Source: Qipengyuania psychrotolerans
Lineage (GTDB): Bacteria; Pseudomonadota; Alphaproteobacteria; Sphingomonadales; Sphingomonadaceae
DNA: 64,000 nucleotides
NCBI RefSeq assembly: GCF_019711355.1
Contig: NZ_CP081297.1
Span: 682,001 to 746,000 of the forward strand
Reading direction: 5' to 3'
Both the position numbers and the translations under genes were made by a program. The stretch's first letter is position 1. Every line of letters starts with the position of its first letter. The notes under the pieces were generated by a model. That model saw only the letters and a program-made list of their open reading frames with translations. It ran no database searches and was not told where the DNA came from. This document shows positions 1 through 9,848 of this stretch, piece after piece.

Positions 1-197
1 CGCCAGTCCTGTGGGACGGGCTGGGTTCGCTGTCCGCAGTGGAAGGCACGGCCGGTTGGACGCTCAATCTGCCAGAAGCGGGCAAGGGTCTCGGCGGGGC
101 GCAGCCCGGACCGATGTCGGTCGGCGCGCCGCAAGCAGGCTTCAATCGCGAAGGTATCGGAGCGCCTGCAGAACTTGATGCAAGGCTCGGTGGATGA
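1..197 (+). CDS. C-terminal end of a probable parallel beta-helix repeat protein (partial)
   Basis: The frame starting at base 3 is open from the window edge to a TGA at 195-197 and reads PVLWDGLGSL early on, ending in LDARLGG. Only about 64 C-terminal residues are present, so no domain can be seen directly. The TGA overlaps the ATG of the next gene (ATGA), so the two are translationally coupled. The next gene belongs to the TIGR03806 (HNE_0200) family, whose usual upstream partner is the TIGR03805 parallel beta-helix protein; the identification rests on that pairing and on the PVLWDG-like tail. The coding frame is clear, the function is inferred. Confidence 0.6.
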   Translation, partial: PVLWDGLGSLSAVEGTAGWTLNLPEAGKGLGGAQPGPMSVGAPQAGFNREGIGAPAELDARLGG

Positions 198-1192
198 AAG
201 GGGCGGGCTGGCTTGCCTGTGCGGCGCTGACTTTTGCTTCGGCAGTGGCTGTCGAGGCTCGCCGCGCAGCGCCGGTCGTTGCAGACGCGGTCATCCAGGG
301 CGAGGGCCTCCCGCGGACCCTCGACGAGTTTGGCTTCTTCATCCATGCGGACGCGCAAATTCCAACGATCGGCGTGACGCCGTACCGCCTGAATACGCCG
401 CTCTATTCCGATGGGGCGGAAAAGCTGCGGTTCGTCTATTTGCCACCCGGCACCAAGATGGAGGCAGGTGGAGAGGGCCTGCTCAGCTTCCCGGTTGGTA
501 GCGCGCTGATCAAGACTTTCGCCTTTGGAGATGGTGAGGAGCGCCGCCTGATCGAAACCCGCGTGCTGCTTCACCGCGAGAGCGGCTGGCTTGCGCTTCC
601 CTACGTGTGGAACGAGGAGCAAACGCAGGCCCGCCTTGCGATTGCCGGAGCCCGCATCCCGGTGAAGGCGCCCGGCGGCGAGGAGATCAGCTACCGTGTG
701 CCGAACAAGAACCAGTGCAAGGAATGTCACGGGGTGGATGGCGCCGTTGTGCCCATCGGACCCAAGGCCCGCAACATGTCGCGAAGCTGGCTTTCGGCCA
801 ATCTGGACCAAGTGCCACAAGGCGCGGATGCCTTGCCAGTTTGGGAAGACCGCTCGGAAGCAAGCACCGAAGCAACTGCCCGCGCATTCCTCGATGTAAA
901 CTGCGCTCACTGCCACCGTCCCGGCGCGACCGCTTCGAACAGCGGGTTGGATTTGCGGTGGGAACAGGATGATCCCCACGCGCTCGGTGTGATGAAACGG
1001 CCGGTGGCCGCTGGACGCGGTGCGGGCGGCTTGCTGTTTGATGTGGTCCCCGGACAGCCGGGCCAATCCATTCTGCTGCACCGTATGATGAGCAATGAAC
1101 CCGGCGTGGCCATGCCCGAATTGGGCAAAGCCACGATAGACCGCGAAGGTGCGGAGGTCGTACGCCGCTGGATCCAGGAGATGCCTGAATGA
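194..1192 (+). CDS. TIGR03806-family di-heme c-type protein (SO2930/HNE_0200-like)
   Basis: 332 residues. The N-terminus (1-22, ending AVAVEA) looks like a Sec signal peptide, so the protein is expected in the periplasm. Two CXXCH heme c motifs are visible: CKECH at 175-179 and CAHCH at 237-241. Met307 in AMPELG is a candidate distal heme ligand for the second site. This arrangement matches the TIGR03806 family, found next to beta-helix proteins in marine bacteria; its substrate is not established. The start overlaps the preceding stop (ATGA), and its own stop overlaps the start of the hydrolase downstream, so the three form one operon. A role in periplasmic electron transfer is inference. 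Confidence 0.8.
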   Translation: MKGAGWLACAALTFASAVAVEARRAAPVVADAVIQGEGLPRTLDEFGFFIHADAQIPTIGVTPYRLNTPLYSDGAEKLRFVYLPPGTKMEAGGEGLLSFPVGSALIKTFAFGDGEERRLIETRVLLHRESGWLALPYVWNEEQTQARLAIAGARIPVKAPGGEEISYRVPNKNQCKECHGVDGAVVPIGPKARNMSRSWLSANLDQVPQGADALPVWEDRSEASTEATARAFLDVNCAHCHRPGATASNSGLDLRWEQDDPHALGVMKRPVAAGRGAGGLLFDVVPGQPGQSILLHRMMSNEPGVAMPELGKATIDREGAEVVRRWIQEMPE

Positions 1193-2166
1193 AATGGATT
1201 GTCCGCGGCTTGGCCGCCCTGCTTGTCATCGGGGTGGTCGCATTCCTGTTCCTTCGCGTGCCCGACACCGACAGAGATGAGATGTGGGCCAAATATGGCA
1301 CCGCGCCCTCGCAGTTGGTGCAGCTAGCCGATGGTAGAACCGTCCATTTACGCGACGAAGGGCCGCGTGATGCGCCCGTTATCATGTTGCTCCATGGGTC
1401 GAATGCGGATCTGATGACCTGGCAAAAGTGGGCCGAAATCATGCGAGAGGATTACCGCGTGATCCGTTATGATCAACGCGGCCATGGCCTGACCGGACCC
1501 GCTGCCAATGCCGACTATTCACGCGATAGTTTCGTAGCCGATGTCGGAGCTGTCGCTGACACGATGGGACTGAGTACCTTCACGCTTATCGGCAATTCGA
1601 TGGGGGGCTCGATTGCGATGGCCTATGCGCTCGAACATCCGGAGCGGCTCGAAGCCCTGGTGCTTGTCGATGCGTCTGGCGCGCCGATTGAGCGGGAGGG
1701 GGGCGGAAACCTCGCTTTCACTCTGGCGACCATGCCGGTTGTCGGGGAAGGCCTGAGCCAAGTTCTGCCTCGTGCACTCGTGGCAAAGAGCCTGTCGCAA
1801 AGCGTGTCCAACCAGGACGTGGTGACCGACGCGGCGATCGACCGGTATTGGGAAATGGCCCGCTATCCGGGCAACCGCGATGCCACGCGCAAACGCTTTC
1901 AGACACCGCGCGAAACCTTCTCCGCGGATCAGGCCACCAGCATGAAGGTGCCGACGCTCGTAATGTGGGGGACAGAAGATGCGCTCGTCCCGTTCGAAGC
2001 GGGTAAATGGTATGCGGAGCACCTGCCCAACTCCACGCTGGTCGAATATGAGGGCATTGGCCACATTCCCATGGAAGAGGTCGCCGAACGTAGCGCGTCC
2101 GACCTTGCAGTGTGGCTTTCCGAAGTCACTTTGACGGAACCTGCCGAAGTCGCGGAACCCCAATAG
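1189..2166 (+). CDS. Membrane-anchored alpha/beta hydrolase
   Basis: 325 residues with one N-terminal hydrophobic segment (about 5-22), probably an uncleaved anchor, followed by an alpha/beta-hydrolase fold. Visible elements are the oxyanion HG at 69-70, the nucleophile elbow GNSMGG with Ser137, the probable acid Asp264 in GTEDALVP, and His292 in GHIPMEE, giving a complete Ser-Asp-His triad. The ATG lies inside the stop of the di-heme gene (ATGA at 1189-1192), which implies translational coupling. The substrate cannot be read from the sequence; an esterase or C-C hydrolase is possible. Confidence 0.85.
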   Translation: MKWIVRGLAALLVIGVVAFLFLRVPDTDRDEMWAKYGTAPSQLVQLADGRTVHLRDEGPRDAPVIMLLHGSNADLMTWQKWAEIMREDYRVIRYDQRGHGLTGPAANADYSRDSFVADVGAVADTMGLSTFTLIGNSMGGSIAMAYALEHPERLEALVLVDASGAPIEREGGGNLAFTLATMPVVGEGLSQVLPRALVAKSLSQSVSNQDVVTDAAIDRYWEMARYPGNRDATRKRFQTPRETFSADQATSMKVPTLVMWGTEDALVPFEAGKWYAEHLPNSTLVEYEGIGHIPMEEVAERSASDLAVWLSEVTLTEPAEVAEPQ

Positions 2167-2241
2167 GACATGCCCGTTCTAATGCCTTGAAACACGGCTA
2201 CGAGGGGTGGCCGGGACAGGGTATCAGGAAGGAGCGCACCT

Positions 2242-2937
2242 TTGCGCAAACTGGGTCTCATCGGGGGCATGAGCTGGATCTCTACCCGCGCGTATTACGA
2301 GCGTATCAACAAGGAAATCCAACGCAGTTCGAATTTCTTGGCCAGTGCGCCGATGCTGATCGAAAGCCTGGATTATTCGCTGATCGCCAAAGCCAAGCAG
2401 GCTGATGACTGGGATCAGGTGGCATCCCTTATCCTTGAAAGTGCGCGCAGGCTCGAATCTGCCGGCGCAGAAGGCATTATCATCGCCGCCAATACCATGC
2501 ACAAGGTCTACGACCGCGTGGTCGAGGGTATCTCGATCCCCGTGCTCCACATTGCCGACAGCGTGGGCGCGGCAATGAAAGAAGCCGGATGCGAGAGCGC
2601 AGCGGTTCTGGGCACGCGCTACATCATGACCGAAAGCTTCTATCGTCAGCGGTTGGTGGCTCACGGAGTTGATCTCCTTCCTCCCGATCCGAACGATGTC
2701 GAACTGGTCGATGGCATTATTTACAAAGAGCTCATGCTGGGCCGTGTGACCCGGTCTGCCGAACGTGCCCTCAAGACCATCATCACCAACAAGGACAAGG
2801 AAGGCGCCAAGGCGATTGTGCTGGCGTGCACGGAACTGGAACTGGTGGTCGACACGGACGCAAATGTGCTGCCTGTTTTCGATTCCACGGCCATTCACTG
2901 CCGCGACGCAGCCAAATGGATCATGGGAGAAGCCTGA
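2242..2937 (+). CDS. Aspartate/glutamate racemase family protein
   Basis: 231 residues, TTG start at 2242 preceded by a strong AGGAAGGAG ribosome site. It begins with the GLIGGMSW motif of the YgeA/RacX-type amino-acid racemases. These enzymes use two facing residues: Cys or Thr before the NT of the first motif, and Cys in the second motif. Here the second is present (Cys196 in ACTELE) but the first motif reads AANTMH, putting Ala83 where the catalytic Cys/Thr sits. The protein may be a one-base racemase, an isomerase or lyase of related chemistry, or inactive as a racemase. It is transcribed separately from the hydrolase upstream (75 bp gap). Confidence 0.85.
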   Translation: MRKLGLIGGMSWISTRAYYERINKEIQRSSNFLASAPMLIESLDYSLIAKAKQADDWDQVASLILESARRLESAGAEGIIIAANTMHKVYDRVVEGISIPVLHIADSVGAAMKEAGCESAAVLGTRYIMTESFYRQRLVAHGVDLLPPDPNDVELVDGIIYKELMLGRVTRSAERALKTIITNKDKEGAKAIVLACTELELVVDTDANVLPVFDSTAIHCRDAAKWIMGEA

Positions 2938-3050
2938 GGCCGTTCAGCGTGTTTTATCGCGCTCTGACCTGCTTTTCGCCGATAAGCGGCGACGTTCCCA
3001 TTTCGTTCACGTTGTCGCGAGGAATCGGCTGACCTAAGCCTTGCGGCTGC

Positions 3051-4211
3051 ATGCAAAGAGCCCCTTACGCCGCTGATCCTGCCGCTTCGCGCGGACGGGA
3101 GTTTTCCGAAGACCGAAAAGGTGCGCGTGGTCCGCGCAGCGAATTCCAGCGTGACCGCGACCGGATCATTCACTCGATTGCGTTTAGGCGCCTGCGATCG
3201 AAGACGCAGGTGTTCGTTGCACCGGACGGCGATCACTACCGCACGCGGCTGACGCACAGCATCGAAGTGGCACAGATTGGCCGCGTGATTGCACGCGAAC
3301 TTGGTCTTGATGAGGACCTGACAGAAGCGCTCTGCCTGGCTCACGACATCGGCCATCCGCCTTTCGGTCACGCCGGGGAAAAGGCGCTGGAAGAGGCGAT
3401 GGTCCAGGCCGGGGGCTACGATCATAATGCGCAAGGCATTCGCATGCTTGCCCGGCTCGAGTGCAATTATCCCGACCACCCGGGTCTCAACCTGACCTGG
3501 GAAACGCTGGAAGGTTTCGCCAAGCATAACGGCCCGATCCACGCGCCGAACTGGGCGCTGGCGGACATCGACAAGGCCTACCCGCTCGAGCTGGGTCAGT
3601 GGCCTTCACTGGAAGCGCAGGTCGCCGCAGTGGCTGACGATATCGCTTACGACAATCACGACATCGACGACGGCCTGCGCGCCGGCTTCCTGTCACTCGA
3701 CGATCTGATGGAGGTCGACTTCCTCGCCGATCAGTATCGCCGCGTCGAGAAACGTTTCCCGCACGCATCACTCGATTTGCGCCTGCGTGAACTTGTGCGT
3801 TCGCAGATAGGATTGATGGTAAACGACGTGCTCGAGCACACGCGGGAACAGGCGAGAGGGCTCTCCAGTGCTGATGAAGTGCGTGAAGCGGGCAAGCAAC
3901 TGGCCGGGTTTTCGCCCGAATTGGCAGATCAGGAGCGGGCGTTGAAGAAGTTCATGTATCAGCGGCTGTACTACCATCCCGAACAGATCCAGACTGCAGA
4001 GCGTGCGCGGGATGTGATCGCGCGGCTCTTCGTAGCTTATCAGCAGGACCCCACCACCATGCCGGACGACTGGCTGGACCGTCTTCCTTCCGATGAGCCG
4101 GGCAAGAGCCGCCATATCGCCGATTTTATCGCCGGAATGACGGATCGCTTTGCCATCGATCAATGCACGCAGATCTTTGGTCGGGCACCGCAGGGGTTAT
4201 CCAATGTCTGA
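3051..4211 (+). CDS. dgt: dGTPase-like deoxyguanosinetriphosphate triphosphohydrolase
   Basis: 386 residues, the usual size of the short bacterial dGTPase-like (dgtP type 2) proteins. It has the FRRLRSKTQVF segment, followed by the HD-domain metal ligands His69 (RLTHSIE), His98-Asp99 (AHDIGHPPFGHAGE) and Asp196/Asp197 (ADDIAYDNHDIDDG). The family hydrolyses dNTPs to deoxynucleoside and triphosphate, in the cytoplasm, and affects dNTP balance. The stop overlaps the start of the next gene by 8 bp. Assignment to the family is firm; the preferred dNTP is not determined. Confidence 0.93.
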   Translation: MQRAPYAADPAASRGREFSEDRKGARGPRSEFQRDRDRIIHSIAFRRLRSKTQVFVAPDGDHYRTRLTHSIEVAQIGRVIARELGLDEDLTEALCLAHDIGHPPFGHAGEKALEEAMVQAGGYDHNAQGIRMLARLECNYPDHPGLNLTWETLEGFAKHNGPIHAPNWALADIDKAYPLELGQWPSLEAQVAAVADDIAYDNHDIDDGLRAGFLSLDDLMEVDFLADQYRRVEKRFPHASLDLRLRELVRSQIGLMVNDVLEHTREQARGLSSADEVREAGKQLAGFSPELADQERALKKFMYQRLYYHPEQIQTAERARDVIARLFVAYQQDPTTMPDDWLDRLPSDEPGKSRHIADFIAGMTDRFAIDQCTQIFGRAPQGLSNV

Positions 4212-4902
4212 CGACGCGACGCGCATCTGCCTGATTGGTGCCACCGGACTGATTGGCGGCAAGGTGATGGCCGAGTGCATTGGCCGCGAGGACGTGCGCC
4301 TGTCCGCCATCGCCCGGCGCGAAGCCCAACTGCCCAAGGGCATCCGGATGGAGCTCTTCGTTGCGGAACCCGACAAATGGGGCGAGGTGCTTGAAGCAAT
4401 GCGGCCCAAGGCGGTGATTTGTGCGCTCGGCACGACGTGGAAGAAAGCTGGCGAGGATGAGGCGGCTTTCCGCGCCGTGGATCAAGACCTCGTGTTGCAA
4501 ACCGCGCGCGCGGCGAAAGAACACGGTGTCGACCGCTTTGTCGTGGTCAGCTCGGCCGGGGCCGACCCGATGTCGAAAACCTTCTACCTGCGCGTGAAGG
4601 GTGAGACTGAGCGTGAGCTCACCAAGATTCGGTTCGACCGGCTCGACATCCTGCGTCCTGGACTACTGCGCGGCAAACGCGAAAATGATCGGCGCACGGC
4701 GGAACGCCTGGGTATTGCCGCAGCGCCGCTCGCCAATATGCTGATGCACGGCAAGTATCGCCAATATCGCGCCATCAAGGCTGAAACCGTTGCGCAGGCC
4801 GCCTTGGCACTGGCCAAAAGCGCCGCGAGGGGGCGGTTCGTCCACGACAATGACGGTATAATTCGGGCATCGAAGCGGCTGCCATTGCTGGTGGAGGAAT
4901 AG
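4204..4902 (+). CDS. NAD(P)-binding Rossmann protein (NAD(P)H-binding / epimerase-like)
   Basis: 232 residues when started at the ATG inside the end of the dGTPase gene. Upstream in-frame codons are less likely because the Rossmann fold begins almost at once (ICLIGATGLIGG, glycines 12, 15 and 18). It resembles the atypical SDR/NmrA and HTATIP2-like oxidoreductases: SSAGADP follows strand 5, and YLRVKGETERELTKI supplies the Tyr/Lys region. The substrate is unknown. The next gene begins 2 bp after its stop, so the two are co-transcribed. Confidence 0.8.
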   Translation: MSDDATRICLIGATGLIGGKVMAECIGREDVRLSAIARREAQLPKGIRMELFVAEPDKWGEVLEAMRPKAVICALGTTWKKAGEDEAAFRAVDQDLVLQTARAAKEHGVDRFVVVSSAGADPMSKTFYLRVKGETERELTKIRFDRLDILRPGLLRGKRENDRRTAERLGIAAAPLANMLMHGKYRQYRAIKAETVAQAALALAKSAARGRFVHDNDGIIRASKRLPLLVEE

Positions 4903-4904
4903 AA

Positions 4905-5351
4905 ATGTGGGACACGCTTTTCAGCGTCGCAAATGCACTCGCCATGGTCATGTGGCTGTGCCTGATTGTATTGCCGCGCAAACCCGCTTTGCTCGCGGCG
5001 ATACTCTATATCGGGGTAGGGCTTCTCAGCCTGACTTATGCCGTTTTGCTGCTGAGCGTTCTCGGCGGCCTGATCCCTTCAGGATCTGAAGGCGGCGCGA
5101 ATTTCACCACTATCGAGGGCATTCGGGCGATCTTTGCCAGCGATGCAGGTGTGACGATAGGATGGATCCATTATCTCGCGTTCGACCTGTTCGTCGGCCT
5201 CTGGATTGCGCGCGATGCTGACGCCAAGGGGTTCTCCCGCTTGCTGCAGGTGCCAATCCTGCTGGCCACATTCCTTGCAGGTCCCCTGGGCTTGGCCGTC
5301 TGGTTGCTGGTGCGCGAGAAACGCGCTCGTGAAGCTGGCCGCTGGACATAG
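4905..5351 (+). CDS. ABA4-like membrane protein (DUF4281)
   Basis: 148 residues with about four hydrophobic segments (near 6-22, 27-55, 82-105 and 112-135). It has the WIHYLAFDLFVGLWIARDA signature of the ABA4/DUF4281 family. The plant member is linked to neoxanthin formation, but bacterial members have no settled role; in carotenoid-making bacteria a role in pigment metabolism is possible. It starts 2 bp after the Rossmann-protein stop, suggesting a functional pair. The family call is good, the function open. Confidence 0.8.
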   Translation: MWDTLFSVANALAMVMWLCLIVLPRKPALLAAILYIGVGLLSLTYAVLLLSVLGGLIPSGSEGGANFTTIEGIRAIFASDAGVTIGWIHYLAFDLFVGLWIARDADAKGFSRLLQVPILLATFLAGPLGLAVWLLVREKRAREAGRWT

Positions 5352-5405
5352 GGAGCTTGCTCTCCATCATACGCGTGGCATGATGCGCGGCAGAGGAGAG
5401 CCAAT

Positions 5406-6962
5406 ATGGACCAAGCGAGCGCGCCCAAGCTGACATTCGATCAGTTCATCCGCCACTGGGCGCAGGAACGCGGCGACAATGTTGCCTTGGAAGAGGGCGA
5501 TGACGCGCTCACCTTCGGCCAGCTAGACCAGCGCAGCCGCCAGATTATCGCCATGTTGAAGGCAAATGGTGCCCTCAAGGGTGACCGCATCGCTTGGCTC
5601 GGCAAGAACGCCCGCCACTATTTCGAACTGTTCTATTCTGCCGCGCGAGTAGGCGTGGTGACTGTTCCTATCGGCTGGCGGCTCGCTGCGCCCGAAATCG
5701 CATACATCTTGCAAGACACCGGCGCGAAGATCCTTTTCACCGGAGAAGGCTTCGGAGAACTTGCCAGCAAGTCATGCTCTCAGCTCGACGCGCCGCCCCG
5801 GGTCATGGGTCAATCGGAAGCACTGGCTGCGATCGAGCAGGCACCGGCGGATGGCTTCGAAGCTGCCGGGCCCCACGACGCTGTCCTCCAGCTTTATACC
5901 TCGGGCACCACTGGCAATCCCAAGGGTGCGGTCCTGACGAACGCCAATTTGTTTTCACTGCGCGTGCCCAGCGAGGTAGAGCAACAGCCCTGGTCAGTGT
6001 TCGACGAGGAAGAAGCGATCCTCGTGTGCATGCCATGCGCGCATATTGGCGGGACTGGACTGGGCATCATGGCAATGGGAGCGGGCATCCGCTCGATCGT
6101 GCAGGCAGAGTTTACGCCCGACGGCGTACTCGACGCGTTCGAGCAAGGCATAACACGCTTGTTCATCGTTCCTGCCGCGCTGCAAATGGTCGTCCAGCAC
6201 CCGCGTGCCAAAGACACCGATATGTCGGCGGTCAAATACGTGCTGTATGGCGCAGCCCCGATCCCCCTCGAACTGCTTCGCGAAGCGGTGAGGACGATCC
6301 CCGATGCAGGTTTTCTGCAATGTTACGGGATGACCGAAACCACGGGCACGATCGCCGCGCTGCCGCCGGAAGACCACTCGCTCGAGGGGAATGAGCGGAT
6401 GAAATCGGCCGGCAAGGCTGTTCCCGGTGCCGAGCTGAAAATCATCGGCGAAGATGGTGAGGAACTGCCGCGCGGCGAAGTGGGCGAGCTGGTCTGCAAA
6501 AGCCCGTCAAACATGGCCTGTTACTGGAACTTGCCGGACGCGACCGAAAGTTCGCTGAGAGATGGCTGGATGCACACCGGCGATGCAGCATACATGGATG
6601 ATGACGGCTATGTGTTCATCCAGGACAGGATCAAGGACATGATCATCACGGGCGGCGAAAACGTCTATCCGGCGCAGGTGGAAAGCGCGATCTATGGCCA
6701 TCCCAGTGTCGGCGAGGTAGCGGTAATCGGTGTTCCCGACGAACGCTGGGGCGAGGCGGTGAAAGCCTGCATCGTGCCCAAGCCCGGTGCCGATATTGAT
6801 CCAGACCAGATCATCGCCTGGACGAGCGAGCGCTTGGCAAAATTCAAGGTCCCGAAAAGCGTGGACGTGATCGACGTCATGCCGCGCAACGCCAGCGGCA
6901 AGATCCTTCGCAAGGACTTGCGGGCGCCCTACTGGGAAGGACGCGAACGGCAGGTCAATTGA
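5406..6962 (+). CDS. Fatty-acid--CoA ligase (AMP-forming acyl-CoA synthetase)
   Basis: 518 residues, ANL superfamily. The P-loop motif A3 is LYTSGTTGNPKG. The A5 motif QCYGMTETTG, A7 motif WMHTGDAAYMDDDGY, hinge DRIKDMIITGGENVYP and C-terminal catalytic Lys motif NASGKILRK are all present, so the enzyme should be active. It activates a carboxylic acid to the acyl-CoA through an acyl-adenylate in the cytoplasm; chain length cannot be judged. A GAGGAGAG-like ribosome site precedes the ATG. The DUF938 gene follows after 10 bp, likely in the same transcript. Confidence 0.9.
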   Translation: MDQASAPKLTFDQFIRHWAQERGDNVALEEGDDALTFGQLDQRSRQIIAMLKANGALKGDRIAWLGKNARHYFELFYSAARVGVVTVPIGWRLAAPEIAYILQDTGAKILFTGEGFGELASKSCSQLDAPPRVMGQSEALAAIEQAPADGFEAAGPHDAVLQLYTSGTTGNPKGAVLTNANLFSLRVPSEVEQQPWSVFDEEEAILVCMPCAHIGGTGLGIMAMGAGIRSIVQAEFTPDGVLDAFEQGITRLFIVPAALQMVVQHPRAKDTDMSAVKYVLYGAAPIPLELLREAVRTIPDAGFLQCYGMTETTGTIAALPPEDHSLEGNERMKSAGKAVPGAELKIIGEDGEELPRGEVGELVCKSPSNMACYWNLPDATESSLRDGWMHTGDAAYMDDDGYVFIQDRIKDMIITGGENVYPAQVESAIYGHPSVGEVAVIGVPDERWGEAVKACIVPKPGADIDPDQIIAWTSERLAKFKVPKSVDVIDVMPRNASGKILRKDLRAPYWEGRERQVN

Positions 6963-6972
6963 GGCCAGCGCC

Positions 6973-7566
6973 ATGAAGCGTCACGCTCCGGCAACTGCGC
7001 GCAATTCATCGCCGCTCGCAGACGTGCTGCAACGCGAACTGCCCGGCGGCGGCACTGTGCTCGAAATCGCCAGCGGATCAGGTGAGCATGCGGTGTTCAT
7101 GGCAAGGCGCTTTCCCGCGTTGAATTGGCAGCCGACCGATCTGGATACCGAAGCGCTGTCATCGATCGATGCCTGGGCCGAGGAAGCCGGGCTCATCAAT
7201 ATCCGCCCATCGCTGGCGCTGGATGCGAGTGAAGCGGAATGGCCGATCAAACGCGCTGACGCGATACTGTGCGTCAACATGGTGCATATCAGTCCGATTT
7301 GCGCGACCGAAGGTCTCTTTGCGGGTTCCGAGACCGTTCTTGAACAGGGCGGGCCGCTAATCCTTTACGGTCCATATCTTGAGGCTGGGGTGGACCCTGC
7401 ACCTTCTAACCTGGCTTTCGATGCAAGCCTGAAACAGCGCAATCCGGAATGGGGTCTGAGGCAGCTGGAATTCGTCGATGAGCTGGCGAAGGGCCACGGG
7501 CTGCGACGGACGGCTCGCTACGAGATGCCGGCAAACAACCTTACGCTCGTCTACCGCCGTCGGTAG
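6973..7566 (+). CDS. DUF938 SAM-dependent methyltransferase-like protein
   Basis: 197 residues. The class I methyltransferase motif I appears as VLEIASGSGEHAVFMA, followed by an acidic LDTEAL after the next strand and the family segment NMVHISP. DUF938 proteins are common in proteobacteria and lack a defined substrate. It lies 10 bp after the acyl-CoA ligase and before a strong terminator, closing that operon. Confidence 0.88.
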   Translation: MKRHAPATARNSSPLADVLQRELPGGGTVLEIASGSGEHAVFMARRFPALNWQPTDLDTEALSSIDAWAEEAGLINIRPSLALDASEAEWPIKRADAILCVNMVHISPICATEGLFAGSETVLEQGGPLILYGPYLEAGVDPAPSNLAFDASLKQRNPEWGLRQLEFVDELAKGHGLRRTARYEMPANNLTLVYRRR

Positions 7567-7577
7567 GTGCGCAAAAG

Positions 7578-7612
7578 ACAAAGGGCCCGCCTTTTGGCGA
7601 GCCCTTTGTTTT
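7578..7612. terminator. Rho-independent terminator, probably bidirectional
   Basis: A hairpin with arms 7578-7591 and 7596-7609 (ACAAAGGGC...GCCCTTTGT, GCC/GGC next to a TTTT loop) is followed by a T-rich run. It sits between the + strand DUF938 gene and the - strand entericidin-like gene, and the symmetric A/T flanks allow function in both directions. Confidence 0.85.
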
Positions 7613-7629
7613 CAAGCCGTCACGAAGGC

Positions 7630-7758
7630 TCAGGTTTCGTCGTCGACTGCGTTTGCAGCAGATTCAAGGTCGTCGCTCACGCCGCGAACGGTGTTGCAAG
7701 CCGCAGCCGTCAGCGACATCGTGGTGATGCCCAGTGCGAGGATCAGTTTCTTGATCAT
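7630..7758 (-). CDS. Entericidin A/B-like small lipoprotein
   Basis: 42 residues starting MIKKLILALG, with a lipobox ending AAAC (Cys21) and a short polar tail rich in Asp and Ala. This matches entericidin-type lipoproteins, of which E. coli EcnA/EcnB form a proposed antidote/toxin pair; no partner gene lies beside it here. The start at 7758 has an AAGGAT ribosome site at good spacing. An in-frame ATG three codons upstream lies too close to that site, and a longer frame extending to 8208 is not credible. Its transcript should end at the hairpin at 7578-7612. Confidence 0.8.
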   Translation of the reverse strand: MIKKLILALGITTMSLTAAACNTVRGVSDDLESAANAVDDET

Positions 7759-7870
7759 GTTTATCATCCTTCCCGAAAGGCTCTGAAAAATTGAGCTTCT
7801 AGGCGGCAAAACTATCAAAGTAAGAGCTGGTTCCCATCCAAACCTTGGCGTTCGCCAAACCGTTTCCCAT

Positions 7871-8104
7871 ATGCGCGCGATGATAGCCTTCCTGACCTTT
7901 GCGAGCGAAGCCGACATCGTGGCTATGTGGGGCGCTGCCAGCATAGTGGTTGCAGTCGCTGCCTTGGCCATGGAGCGCAGGCGCGCGAAAAGAACCCGCA
8001 TCGACAATGTCGGCTGGATGCCGTGGACCGGCATTTTCCTGACGTTCGCCGTGCTCGGCGGTGCCTTGCTGGTGGTCGCCATCCCCGGTGTTTTGCGGGG
8101 ATAG
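7871..8104 (+). CDS. Small two-TM membrane protein of unknown function
   Basis: 77 residues, divergent from the entericidin-like gene. It has two hydrophobic segments (about 5-33 and 51-74) separated by a very basic stretch (ERRRAKRTR), which by the positive-inside rule would place the loop in the cytoplasm. It ends only 9 bp from the convergent cpaF stop. I do not recognise the family. Codon use fits the neighbours, but a gene this short remains uncertain. Confidence 0.5.
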   Translation: MRAMIAFLTFASEADIVAMWGAASIVVAVAALAMERRRAKRTRIDNVGWMPWTGIFLTFAVLGGALLVVAIPGVLRG

Positions 8105-8113
8105 CGAGGGACC

Positions 8114-9643
<1,530 letters not shown>

Positions 9644-9848
9644 GCCAAACCCCCGGCTGTATTACCTCAGTGACTGCGGGATCTGCCATATGTGTGGCAA
9701 ATCACGCCTTTGCAGTTGTGGTGAATAATTTGGAAACCTTGATTTTTTCCTAATTTCAAACGCTGATAACGTTGCGTTACGACTTGCTTGGGAGGACCGG
9801 TGAACCTAGGCAAACTGCGGGTTTCAGGACTTTAGGGGGATCGCAGCT

